Shown here one piece after another: positions 1 through 10,158 of a stretch of DNA of 64,000 bases. This stretch comes from Amanita rubescens (Eukaryota; Basidiomycota; Agaricomycetes; Agaricales; Amanitaceae). The stretch covers positions 404,673-468,672 of the forward strand of contig WION01000018.1 in the NCBI GenBank assembly GCA_015039365.1. Reading direction: 5' to 3'. A program made the position numbers and the translations under genes. Below the pieces are notes generated by a model, which worked only from the letters and a program-made list of their open reading frames with translations, did not search any database and was not told the origin of the DNA. Position 1 is the first letter of the stretch, and each line of letters opens with the position of its first letter.

Positions 1-2494
1 ATCCAACAAAAATGTACCCCACAACGACACTCCATATGGTTGCAGCCTTCCGTTTTCTGCACAAATACGCGACATCTTGGACAATGCTTTGCACCAGAGG
101 TTGACGCCCATTGTTCGGTCCGACGTTCTTGTTCCGCGCGATTGTCCAGAAGTTCTCGTTCGGCGCAAGTCATGTCGTCGTGTTCCTCCTTATAACACAT
201 GGTACAAATGCTAATGAGGCAGGAAGGGCACGGACGCGCCGTCTTCCCTCGTTGATACACTTGTTTGCAATCAGCCGTCTTACAATACTGGAATCGACCA
301 GGGTGTTTCTCGATGTAACTCGTAGCGGCCGCCTCGAAGAGTTCATCCAACTGTTGCTGAGAAAGGAACCTTTGGATCACAGGGATCGCGATCGGCACTT
401 TGCACTTATCGTCGTTACCCGCGCAAACGAGAGGGAATTGCTTCCTTTCGGAAGCGGAAAAGAGGAAATGTCGAATGCATTCAGTGCAATAGACATGTTT
501 GCAACAAAGTAGCACGGGAGAAGATGGTTCGTCAAAGCAGACAGGGCATATATTTTCTTCGTTTGTTGTATGAGGCTGGAAACCCATTCGAGACTCCTCC
601 AAAAGTTGGTCGACGATACGGTGGGCTGCTTCACCGCCACGGACGACCAATCGGGCGGGTGATGTTAGCCGGAGCGTCACTGCATCATCTCCCAATTCCT
701 GCTTCAATGCAGTCACTCCTCTGCGCAAGAAAAAACTCGCCGCATCTCGATCGAGGTTGACTGAAAATTCTGAATTGTTTAAAAGTTCCACCTTTTCTTT
801 AAGCAATTTCAAAGCATTGCCTTTCGTACGACGATTAGCATAAAGTTTCAAAGATTTCGTTTTCCAATCGCATCGTATGTAGGCTTTGCTCCGGTTACCG
901 ATCTCATTGAGCATGCGTCGTCCAGATGCGGACATGAATGATCTATGCCATAAGGACGCATCCAACGTTTCGCCCGCGGCTAGATTCTCAACCCGCACTT
1001 TTAATTGTCCAACCTCCTTCTTGTCTTCCCCGTGGACACGAACAAGTGTCACGGCGTGGTTTGTGTTTTCCTCGATGTTTAAGAATGCGGCTTTTGCTGC
1101 CCTATCAGGCCTTTGACAAAGTGAGTTCCAGCGGGCTTCCTGGGCGCGGTACCGGGAGAGAGGTATCTTGATGGTGTATTCGAATCGCCCTGGTGGTAAC
1201 TGAAGATCGAAGTCTGGATACCTGGAATTTAGTGGCTGTGTCAGCCTATCATATGCCCGTTTGGCATTGGCCCATGAGTCGAATTGCACGTGAGCTTCCA
1301 TGTTGGGATACGTTGAGCCAACTTCATAAGTTTGGTAACCGATCATTTCCTTCATAGCGCGTTTGAGATCGAGCTCGACTTCCTCGGCATTGAAAGTGGG
1401 TGAAGTAACATCCATGATCAAGCAACAGTTATTTTCCTCCACGTCAAGCGACGAGCCCACAGGTAGACCAGAGACCATCACTGATCTGTCATATCCACGG
1501 AAATATGGTCTTCCGGCCACGGCTTGAATCCGTTGGCCATGACGAATGGCGCCGTGTAGCACGTCGATAATCTTTGGTGTGTGCGACGTCCTACTACAGT
1601 GAACCAAATACGTCGCTGACGGGAGTTTCCATGACACCCTGAGCACAGTGACGCTACGTGATGAGGCCATTTTACTCGGGCCCCAATCGTCGTCAAGAGC
1701 AATGTCCAGAATTTCTTCGCCTCTGAACGCCCTCCCGTTAAGAACGGCAGCAAGCCTCGAGTCGCCGATGTTGGCATCCACAAAAACTTTGGCTTCAACT
1801 TTATAATTCAAAGTACGCATGTTGACGACGTAGAACCGGGAAGAGCTTACACCTCGCTGAATGAAGAGGGCTTCGACTTCCGCACGGTTAGCGTTTTGTG
1901 GGAGATTCTTGATAGTAATATAACAACAATCAAAACCGCTTACGAGGTGCCGCACTTGCATGCCTGCACCGCACGTAACGAGAGTCGACTCTTCGAAGAC
2001 GATCTGCTGAATGGTGGTCTCCGCTTCCTTCTTTATGGTCCTTCATATCAGCCTACAAGTTGTCATCGTGATCGAAATCGGATCCTGACCGTCGTGTGCT
2101 CCAATGAGTCGTGACTCCTTCGACATAGATTCCCATTCCTACAATGTCCCTGAAGGAAAAATCGACAAGGAGTCTGCTTCTCCGACATCGTGGAGGCATT
2201 GTTATCGTCGGTCTTTGACCTACGCTCTTCGGCTCCTGCAGTTGCGCTGGTCGAGGCACCAGACGGATTACGCTGGGAGGACGAAACACCCTGGGGTGAG
2301 GAGACCCTGGTAAACGGAGAGCTCTGGAAGAGAAACATCAAACTATAGCTGTAGAGGTTGCACTGCAAATCGCTACTGACCTCTATCGCATGGGCGAACC
2401 AACACTTGTCGCCGTATTTACAGCCTTCCGTTGTACCAAAGTATCTGCATACCCGATCATTCTTCCAATTGCTCGTCGCGCGGGCCCTTGTCAT
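1..2494 (-). CDS. CCCH-RRM/KH-RBR E3 ubiquitin ligase, copy 1 (3' end cut by window edge)
   Basis: Partial copy of the tandem ligase family. Proposed exons are 2494-2381, 2323-2090 and 2030 to beyond position 1. Exon 1 encodes the first CCCH finger (C-x8-C-x5-C-x3-H) and exon 2 the second (C-x7-C-x5-C-x3-H). The long third exon carries the RRM-like and KH-like regions, RING1 (CPVCFDEPSSP), the IBR and the start of RING2. It aligns with copy 2 at an offset of 3664-3673 nt, and every length difference I checked is a multiple of three, so the frame looks open to the edge. The internal Met found in copy 2 at the start of the long ORF is Ile here, which supports translation from the CCCH exon. A ~10 nt loss near 2035 means its second intron needs a different acceptor from copy 2. 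The C-terminal coil and CaaX box, if present, lie outside the window. Confidence 0.8.
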
Positions 2495-2499
2495 GGTCG

Positions 2500-2900
2500 G
2501 TGGACACGGGTGACAACTAGGATTGGCACGATGCGATTACGGTGTAGTAGATCACGAGCTGAGCGGCGGTATCGATGTACGTAATAACCGGGCGTCTAAT
2601 TCCTATAAATGTTAACATTGCTGGCGCTGAATAGCCATTAAGGCTGTGTTAGGCTTATCGTATACCTGCCTACTGGAGATAAGGTCCTTCTCCCATTGAA
2701 TTCGTTCTTGACTAGGCACCCACCGATGTTGGCATTCCTAGTTCTAGAGAATACCTGAAGCCTGCTACCGTTATTGATAAGTACTTGAGCAGATTTGAAA
2801 GTGATGCATAATGCCGCGTGTGATAAAGTTAAAACCAAAAGGTTCATATCCGAGATTCTCACGGTAATGACTAATGTACTATATATACCCTAGTACTATT
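2500..2900 (-). repeat. Duplicated upstream (promoter) block of RBR copy 1
   Basis: This stretch before copy 1 is near-identical to the one before copy 2 (about 6215-6560) and recognisably similar to the one before copy 3 (about 9480-9720). Shared landmarks are CTATAAATGTTAACATTGCT, GGAGATAAGG and TTCTAGAGAA on the plus strand. The tandem unit therefore includes the regulatory region, and the copies probably started with the same regulation. Confidence 0.7.
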
Positions 2901-2929
2901 AGTTACTGTATCACAGAAGAATTTGTTAA

Positions 2930-3210
2930 TGCACCAGCTCCCATGTTCTTCCCGTGCGCGTTGCTGTACTTCAGCAGCGTGACGACACTCCTCAGCCCGT
3001 CTCCGAATTGCTTCCTCAGCCGCTTCCTCAGCAACCCTCGTTGCTTGAATTCTCCTCGCTTCTCGAACTTGTTCTTCCCGGTCAATAGCTTGCTGAAGCA
3101 CATTGCCCAAGCACGTCGACCACGTAAAATTTCTTCCCGCTGCAGACGTCGAGCATATTCAAGGTCTGCCCAGATCGGAGTCCGCAGGCCTCGTGACTTT
3201 AAATAGGATT
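2930..3210 (-). pseudogene. C-terminal tail remnant of a further RBR ligase copy
   Basis: Read on the minus strand, this encodes the family's tail: ADLEYARRLQREEILRGRR, then after a frameshift a charged coil rich in Ala, Glu and Arg, ending in REEHGSWCI. Copy 3 ends in ERGSWCIIM, but here the CaaX box is destroyed because the codons after Cys-Ile read Asn-Lys-Phe and continue. It lies between the 3' end of copy 2 and the promoter block of copy 1, the position held by the intact tail of copy 3 relative to copy 2. It is best explained as the leftover of unequal crossing-over or of an original copy-2 tail displaced by duplication. Confidence 0.75.
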
Positions 3211-3336
3211 GTGCGTGCCAGAGTCTAGTAAGCCGTGAACAGAATGTATAGCAGAAAAAGCTCGTGTTCAAAATTCTCCGGGGCACCAGAATACAAAGTC
3301 CAAAGTATAATGCGAACAAACCACCGCACGTTTTAA

Positions 3337-6150
3337 TCACATTATAACACACCAGCCTCCGCGTTCCTGTGCACGTCGCTGCTCTGCCTGCCCACGTCGC
3401 TGCTCTCCCCCCTGTCCCCTCTCTTCCTGCCCACGTCGCTGCTCTTCCCCCCGCTCCCTCTCTTCCCGAATCTGTCCTTCCTCTTCGCGAATGGCTTGCT
3501 GGAGCTGCCTAACGCCCAAGTCGAGCATTTCTTCCTGCTGTAGACGCCGAGCATACTCCAAGTCTGCCCGCATCTGCTGGTTTGCACGCTGCAGTTGGTT
3601 CATTCCGAAGATACCCCCATGTCCCGATCTCATATGTTGATAGATGACCTGGCGGTCGAACACCTGTAAACAAATCCAACAAAAATGTACCCCACAACGA
3701 CACTCCATATGGTTGCAGCCTTCCGTTTTCTGTACAAATACGCGACATCTTGGACAATGCTTCGCACCAGAGGTTGAAGCCCATTGTTCGGTCCGACGTT
3801 CTTGTTCCGCGCGATTGTCCAGAAATTCTCGTTCGGCGCAAGTCATGCCGTCGTGTTCCTTTTTATAACAGCTTGTACAAATACTCACGAGGCAGGAAGG
3901 GCATGGACGCGCAGTCTTCCCTCGTCGATACACTTGCTTGCAATCAGCCGTCTTACAATATTGGAATCGGCCAGGGTGTTTCTCGACGTAACTCGTAGCG
4001 GCCGCCTCGATGAGTTCGACAAACTGTTGCTGAGAAAGGAACCTTTGGATCACAGGGATCGCGATCGGCACTTTGCACTTATCGTCGTTACCCGCGCAAA
4101 CGAGAGGGAATTGCTTCCTTCCGGAAGCGGAAAAGAGGAAATGTTGAATGCATTCAGTGCAATAGACATGTTTGCAACCAAGTAGCAGGGGAGAAGATGG
4201 TTCGTCAAAGCAGACAGGGCATATATTTTCTCCGTTTGTTGTATGAGGCTGGAAACCCATTCGAGACTCCTCCAAAAGTCGATCGACGATGCGGTGGGCT
4301 TTTTCATCGCCACGGACAACCAATTGGGTGGGTGATGTTAGCTGAACCGCCACTGCATGATCTCCCACTTCCTGCTTCAATGCCGCCACTCCTTTGTGCA
4401 TGAAAAAAGAGGCTGCAACTGGGTCAAGATTGACTGAAAATTTCGAGTTGTTCACAAGTTCCACCCTTTCTTTGAGCAATTTCAAAGCATTGTCTTTCGC
4501 ACGACCATCAGCATAAAGTTTCAAAGATTGCGTTTTCTCATCGCATCCTATGTAGGCATTGCTCCGGTTACCGATATCATTGAGTATGTGTCGTCCAGAT
4601 ACGGACAAGTATGATCTATGCCATAAGGACGCATCCAACGTTTCGCCCGCGACTAGATGCTCAACTCGTACTTTTAATTGTCCAACCTTCTTCTTATCTT
4701 CCCCGTGGACGCGGACAAGTACGTGCTTCGCATTTTCCATGACCGCGATGTTTAAGCATGCGCCGTTTTCTGCCCCTCTAGAAAGTGAATTCCAGCGGGC
4801 TTTCTGGGCGCGGTACTGGACGAAAGGTATCTTGATAGTGTACTCGAATTGCCTTGGTGGTAACTGAAGATCGAAGTTTGGATAGCTAGGTTTTAGTGGT
4901 TGTGTCAGCCTATCATATGCCAGTTCGGCATTGGCCCATGAGTCAAATTGCACACGAACTTCCATGTTGGGATGCGTTGAGCCGACTTCATACGTTTGGT
5001 AACCGATCATTCCCTCCATAGCGCGTCTGAGATCGAGCCCGACTTCCTCGGAATTGAAAGTTGGTGAAGTAATATCTGTGACCATGCAACAGTGATTTTC
5101 CTCTACGTCAAGCGATGCGCCCACAGGTAGACCTGAGACCATCACCGATCTGTTATGATAATATCCACGGAAATATCGTCTTCTGACCACAGCTTGAATC
5201 CGTTGGCCATGACGAATGGTGTTGTGTAGCTCGTCGATAATCTTTTGTGTGTGCGACCTGTTATGACAGTGAACCAAATACTTCGCTGACGGAAGTTTCC
5301 ATGACACCGCGAGCACAGTGACGCTACGTGATGAGGCCATTTTACTCGAGCCCCAATCGTCGTCAATAGCAACGTGCAGAATTTTTCCGCCTCTGAACAC
5401 CCTCCCGCTGAGAACGGCAGCAAGTCTCGAGTCGCCGATGTTGGCATCCACAAAAACCTTGGCTTCAACGTTATGATTCAAAGTACGCATGTTGACGACG
5501 TAGAACCGGGAAGCGTCTACGCCCTGCTGAATGAGGAGGGCTTCAACTTCCGCACGGTCAGCGTCTTGTGGGAGATTCTTGATGGCAATATAACAACAAT
5601 CAAAACCACATACGATGTGCCGCACTTGCATGCCTGCGCCGCACGTAACGAGAGTCGACTCTTCGAAGACGACCTGCTGAATGGTGGTCTCCGCTTCCTT
5701 CTTCATGATTTCTTGCTGTCCTTTATATCAGCCTACAAATTGTCGTCGTGATCGAAATCGGACCCTGACCGTCATGTGCTCCAACGAGTCGTGACTCCTT
5801 CGACATAAATTTCCGTTCCTACAATGTCCTTGAAGGAAAAACCGACAAGGAGTCTGCTTCTCCGAAGTCATGGAGGCACTGTTATCGTCGGTTTTTGGTC
5901 TCCATTCATTGGACGGATTACGCTGGGAAGACGAAATAACCTGGGATGAGGAAGAGATCCTGGTAAACGGAGAGCTCTGGAAGAGAAACATCAAACTATA
6001 GCTGTAGAGGTTGCACTGCAAATCGCTGCTGACCTCTATCGCATGGGCGAATCGGCATTTATCGCCGTATTTACAGCCTTCTGTTGTACCAAAGTATCTG
6101 CATACGCGATCATTCTTCCAATTGCTCGTCGCGCGGGCCCGTTTTGTCAT
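3337..6150 (-). CDS. CCCH-RRM/KH-RBR E3 ubiquitin ligase with CaaX box, copy 2
   Basis: Predicted RNA-binding ubiquitin ligase of about 900 aa. Exons 6150-6034, 5976-5770 and 5715-3337 sum in frame; the introns are 57 and 54 nt. Domains in order: CCCH finger 1 (residues ~17-36), a Ser/Pro linker, CCCH finger 2 (Cys83, Cys91, Cys97, His101), an RRM-like fold (~138-200, AIKNLPQDADRAEVEALL), a KH-like segment (~530-590), then RING1 near 600 (CPVCFDEP...CKHVYCTECI), an IBR, and RING2 near 756 (CPRCRVFVQKTEGCNHMECR). RBR ligases form a thioester on the Cys of the GCNHM motif, which is present. A charged coil follows, with repeats of QRRGQ/ERG type, and the protein ends in WCVIM, a CaaX-type signal expected to be prenylated. 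An upstream in-frame Met at 6201 exists, but only the Met at 6150 is shared with copy 1. Substrate unknown. Confidence 0.88.
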
Positions 6151-6214
6151 GGTCGGTGGACACAGGTTCAGGGGACAACTATGATTGGCACGATGTTTCA
6201 AATATGCTGTAGTG

Positions 6215-6560
6215 TTAGATCACGGTACCGATGTACGTAATAACCGAGCGTCTAACTCCTATAAATGTTAACATTGCTGGCGCTAGCGCTGAATAGCCAT
6301 TGTTAGGCACATCGAACTTTGACATGTACCTGGCCACTGGAGATAAGGACCCTCACCCATTAAAATTCGTTCTTGACTAGCTTGACTGGGCGCCCAGTTG
6401 GCATTCCTAGTTCTAGAGAACGTTCTCCATACCTGAAGCCTGCTACTGTTATTGATAAGTACTTGAGCAGATTTGAATGCGATAACGCCTGATCCGCGCG
6501 TGATAAAGTTAAAACCAAATGGTTCATATTCAAGATTCTCACGGGAGCGACTACTATACT
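6215..6560 (-). repeat. Duplicated upstream (promoter) block of RBR copy 2
   Basis: Near-identical to the block upstream of copy 1, with small insertions such as the doubled GCTGGCGCTAGCGCTGAAT stretch. The interval 6560-6620 adds the 3' untranslated region of copy 3, which resembles the region after copy 2 at 3310-3336 (shared CACATTATAA). No other gene is seen here. Confidence 0.7.
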
Positions 6561-6620
6561 ACCCTTTGCTATCGTGCAAAATACAACAAGTATCACACAA
6601 ACGAACCACGGCTGGTTTGC

Positions 6621-9425
6621 TCACATTATAATGCACCAGCTTCCACGCTCTTCCCGTGCGTGTTGCTGCGCTTCAGCAGCACGACGCTCCTCAGCCTGTC
6701 TCCGTGCGTGTTGCTGCGCTTCAGCAGCACGATGCTCCTCAGCTCGTCTCCTCTGAATTGCTTCCTCAGCATCCCTCCTTGCTTGAATCCTCCTCATCGC
6801 TTCTCGAACTGGTCCTTCTTGGCCAATAGCTTGTTGAAGACGACCCAGATTGCCCAAGTCAGCATGTCGACCACGTAAAATTTCTTCCTGCTGCAGACGC
6901 CGAGCATATTCAAGGTCTGCCCGGATCTGTTCGTCTACACGGACAGGTTGGGTCGCGCGAATCTGCTGGTTTGCAGCGAGCTGTTGGTACGTTCGAACCG
7001 GTTGGGGGTGTTGTTGAATCGCTCGAATCGGTTGCGGGATATCAGCGGTATGGATACCGCCATGCTCCGTATTCATATGCAGATAGATAGCGTTGGGATC
7101 CGACACCTCTGAACAAATCCAGCAAAAGTGTACACCGCAGCGACACGTCATATGGTTGCAACCCTCTGTCTTTTGCACATATACACGACAACTCGGACAA
7201 CGCTTCGCACCAGCAGTTAAAGCCCATTGTTCATTGAGACGTTCTTGTTCTGCGGGATTGTCCAGGAGTTCACGCTCGGCGCAAGTCATGCCTTCATGTG
7301 CCTCTTTATCACATTTTGTACAAATGCTTGCGAGGCAGGAAGGGCACGTATTTGCTTTCGTCCCTCGCCGATACACTTGTTGGCAATCAGCTGTCGTACA
7401 ATATCGGAATTTGTCTGGTTGTTTCTCTACGTAACTGGCAACAGCCGCCTCGAGCAGTTCGTTGAATTGTTGCGGAGAAAGGAACTGTTGGATTTTGGGA
7501 ATTGCAATCGGCACTTTGCATTGATCGTCGTCACCCGCGCAAACGAGAGGGAACTGTTTTCTCTCGGAAGCAGTCAAGAGAAAATGACGGATGCATTCGG
7601 TGCAATAAATGTGTTTGCAACCAAGCCGTATAGGAGAAGATGGTTCGTCAAAGCAGACGGGGCACATATCTTCTGCGTTCTTTGCATGAAGCTGGTAACT
7701 GGTTCGTGACTCCTGAATAAGCCGGTCGACGATAAGATGAGCCTCTTCGCCGCCTCGAATTACCAATCGAGGAGATGGCATCAGCTCGAGTGTCACCGCA
7801 TCATCCCCCAATTCATCCCTCAACACAGCCAATCCCTTGCGCGTGAAAAAGCGCACCGCACCTCGATTGATGGGGATCGAAAACTCTGATTCGTTCAATT
7901 TCTTCACCCTCTCTTTAAGCAGGTTCAAAGCCTTTTCCTTAGCACGGCCATCAGCGTAAAGTTTCAGAGATTTCGTTTTCCAATCGCATCGTATGAAGGT
8001 TTCGCTTCGTGTACTGATGTTGTCAAGAATTTGCTGTCCTGGCCTGCTCAAGAATGACCTATGCCATAGCGAGGCATCCAATGTCTCGCCAGCGACCAAA
8101 CTCTCTACCCTTACTTTTAACTGCCCAACCGTCTTTTTATCCTCCCCGAGGACGCGGATAGATGCGTGGTCAGCGATTTCCTTGATGGTTACATGTGCCA
8201 TCTTGCGGTCGCCCTGTTCAGACAGAGAATCCCAACGGACTTGTTGAGCACGGTACTGGGCAATAGGTATCTTGATAAAGTATTCGATTGGCTTTGGTAA
8301 CCGAAGGAAGAACTTTGGGTAACCAGGCCTTGGCTGTAGTAGCCGATCATGCGCCCGTTTGGCAATCTCCCATGAATCAAATCGTATACGAACTTCCGTG
8401 TTTACCCTGTTAAGATTCGCTGGACTAACTTCGTATGTTTGGAAACCAACGATCCCTTCCACGATGCGCCTGAGGCCTCCTTCGACTGCTTTCGAGTCGA
8501 GCAAAAATGGCGGCGGTTTCCACGACACCGTAAGCACATTGACATTCCGTGTTGATGAGCCCATTTTGCTCGGGCCAGTATCATGGTCGACCGCGGTGTC
8601 CAGTATCTCGTTTTTGAACGGGATCCCGTCGAGACCAACAGCCAAGGTCTCGCCGATTTCGGCGTCCACGAAAACCTTGGCCTCAACTCTGCTATTCAAA
8701 GTGCGGACCTTGAAGACGTGGAACTGTGTAGCGTCTACACCCTGCTGAATGAAGAGCTCTTCGATTTCCGCACGGCCAGCGTCTTGCGGAAGATTCTTTA
8801 CGGTAATGTAACAAGAATCAAAGCCGCATACGATGTGCTGCACTTGCATGCCCGCACCACACGTGACTAGAGTTGATTCTCCAAGTACGATGCGTTGAAT
8901 GGTCTTCTCTGCTTCCTTCTTGACGACATCTTCTTGCTGTTCTTTCTGTCAGCCCGCGAGTTTTCAATCGTGATGAAGATTAAACCCTGACCGTCTTGTA
9001 CTCGTGACTCCACTGGCATTGATTCCCTTTGTTACAATGTCCCTGAAGATAAAATTGACAGGGAATCTGCTTCTTGAACGTGGAGGCGGCGTCATGAATG
9101 GTTGGCCTCCGATTGTTGGCTGCACTCGTCGATGCAATAGCAATCGAATGAACCCCTGAAGAGAAACCGGCCTTGGGTGAGGCCGGTGAGGAAGGACTCT
9201 TGGGAGAGGATGCGCTCTATGAAGGGAAATAAAGTCAATTTGCGCTATTGAGGCGTACCGCATAGCGCCACTGACCTCTGCCACATGGGAGAATCGACAT
9301 TTGTCGCCGTATTTACAGCCTTCCGCTGTACCAAAGTATCTGCATACACGTCCGTTGCTCATAGCGGAAGGGTCAGGACGCCTCGTGTTGGGAGGAGCAC
9401 GGGCCTTCGCGGGGAGGCAACCCAA
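6621..9425 (-). CDS. CCCH-RRM/KH-RBR E3 ubiquitin ligase with CaaX box, copy 3
   Basis: Most diverged copy, about 899 aa from exons 9425-9276, 9216-8992 and 8945-6621 (introns 59 and 46 nt; the sum is in frame). It keeps both CCCH fingers (first VCRYFGTAEGCKYGDKCRFSH in spacing; second C-x7-C-x5-C-x3-H in exon 2), the RRM-like region, the KH-like region, RING1 (CPVCFDEPSSPIRLGCKHIYC), the IBR and RING2 with the EGCNHMTCRCG catalytic-cysteine motif. Between RING2 and the coil it has an extra Gln-rich stretch with repeated IRATQQ/PVR units. The C-terminal coil holds a duplicated RRAAEAQQHAR unit, and the protein ends in WCIIM, again a CaaX signal. The N-terminus (MGCLPAKARAPPNTRR) differs from the other copies. 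Intact by inspection. Confidence 0.87.
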
Positions 9426-9479
9426 TTGGCACGATGCAATTTATATCTTGCTTCTCCCTTTGATCACGAGGATGGCAGT

Positions 9480-9720
9480 GTCTTTGTACGTAACGCGGAA
9501 TGACCGAATCTAATTCGTGCGTGCCATAAATGCTGGAATTGCTGAATGGCTATGTTAGGCAAGAGCTTTTTGACGTGGACCTGACACGAGATGAGTAAGG
9601 GGTTCCCTCGTTGAATTCATTCCTGATTGGCGCCCACCGATATCAGAATTCCCGGTTCTAGAAAATGTTCTTCACTCCTCACAAATTCACACTTTTACAC
9701 CGTTATGACAACTGATAAGA
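9480..9720 (-). repeat. Diverged upstream block of RBR copy 3
   Basis: Weaker but collinear match to the promoter blocks of copies 1 and 2 (shared CATAAATG, GTTAGGCA, TTGGCGCCCACCGAT and GGTTCTAGAAAATG). The next ~430 bp up to the TMEM135-like gene show no gene that I can support. Confidence 0.55.
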
Positions 9721-10158
9721 ACTGCGGTTGTTAGATAATAAGCAAGGGTGAGGTGAAAAATAACGCACCCAAAGTTCATCCACGCCGGCTCCAGTTACGT
9801 AGGATGTCGACGGCGGCATTAAAGACAACCGTAGTCTTCCGTAGTCGCGGAAATTGAAAAAGCAAAGGTGTCACAGAGTGACGTAACGCATCTGATCCGC
9901 TCTTGATAAAATATGGTACGAGTACACCGATGGCAGTACGACGGCATCCCACATGGTACAATATAATGTACAGCGGAATGATTGGGTTTACACCGCCTCT
10001 TGATACATACTCTCCTACCCTTCATTTCCAACCTCTGTCCAACCCTGTCCTTCACCAGAGGGTATTCAAGATATCATGATTCTGACTTTCGCGCGCTACA
10101 ATATCAGAATTCGACAACAGTATTACATGGAGCACGTCAAATATCTCACCAATTCGCC

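Noticed and set aside
2874..3206. 110-codon plus-strand ORF
   Set aside because: Antisense to the RBR tail remnant; its Cys/Leu-rich composition is the complement of Glu/Arg codons.
3784..4185. 133-codon plus-strand ORF, also present at 111-512
   Set aside because: Both are antisense to the RING/IBR coding sequence of the RBR copies and are conserved only because the sense strand is.
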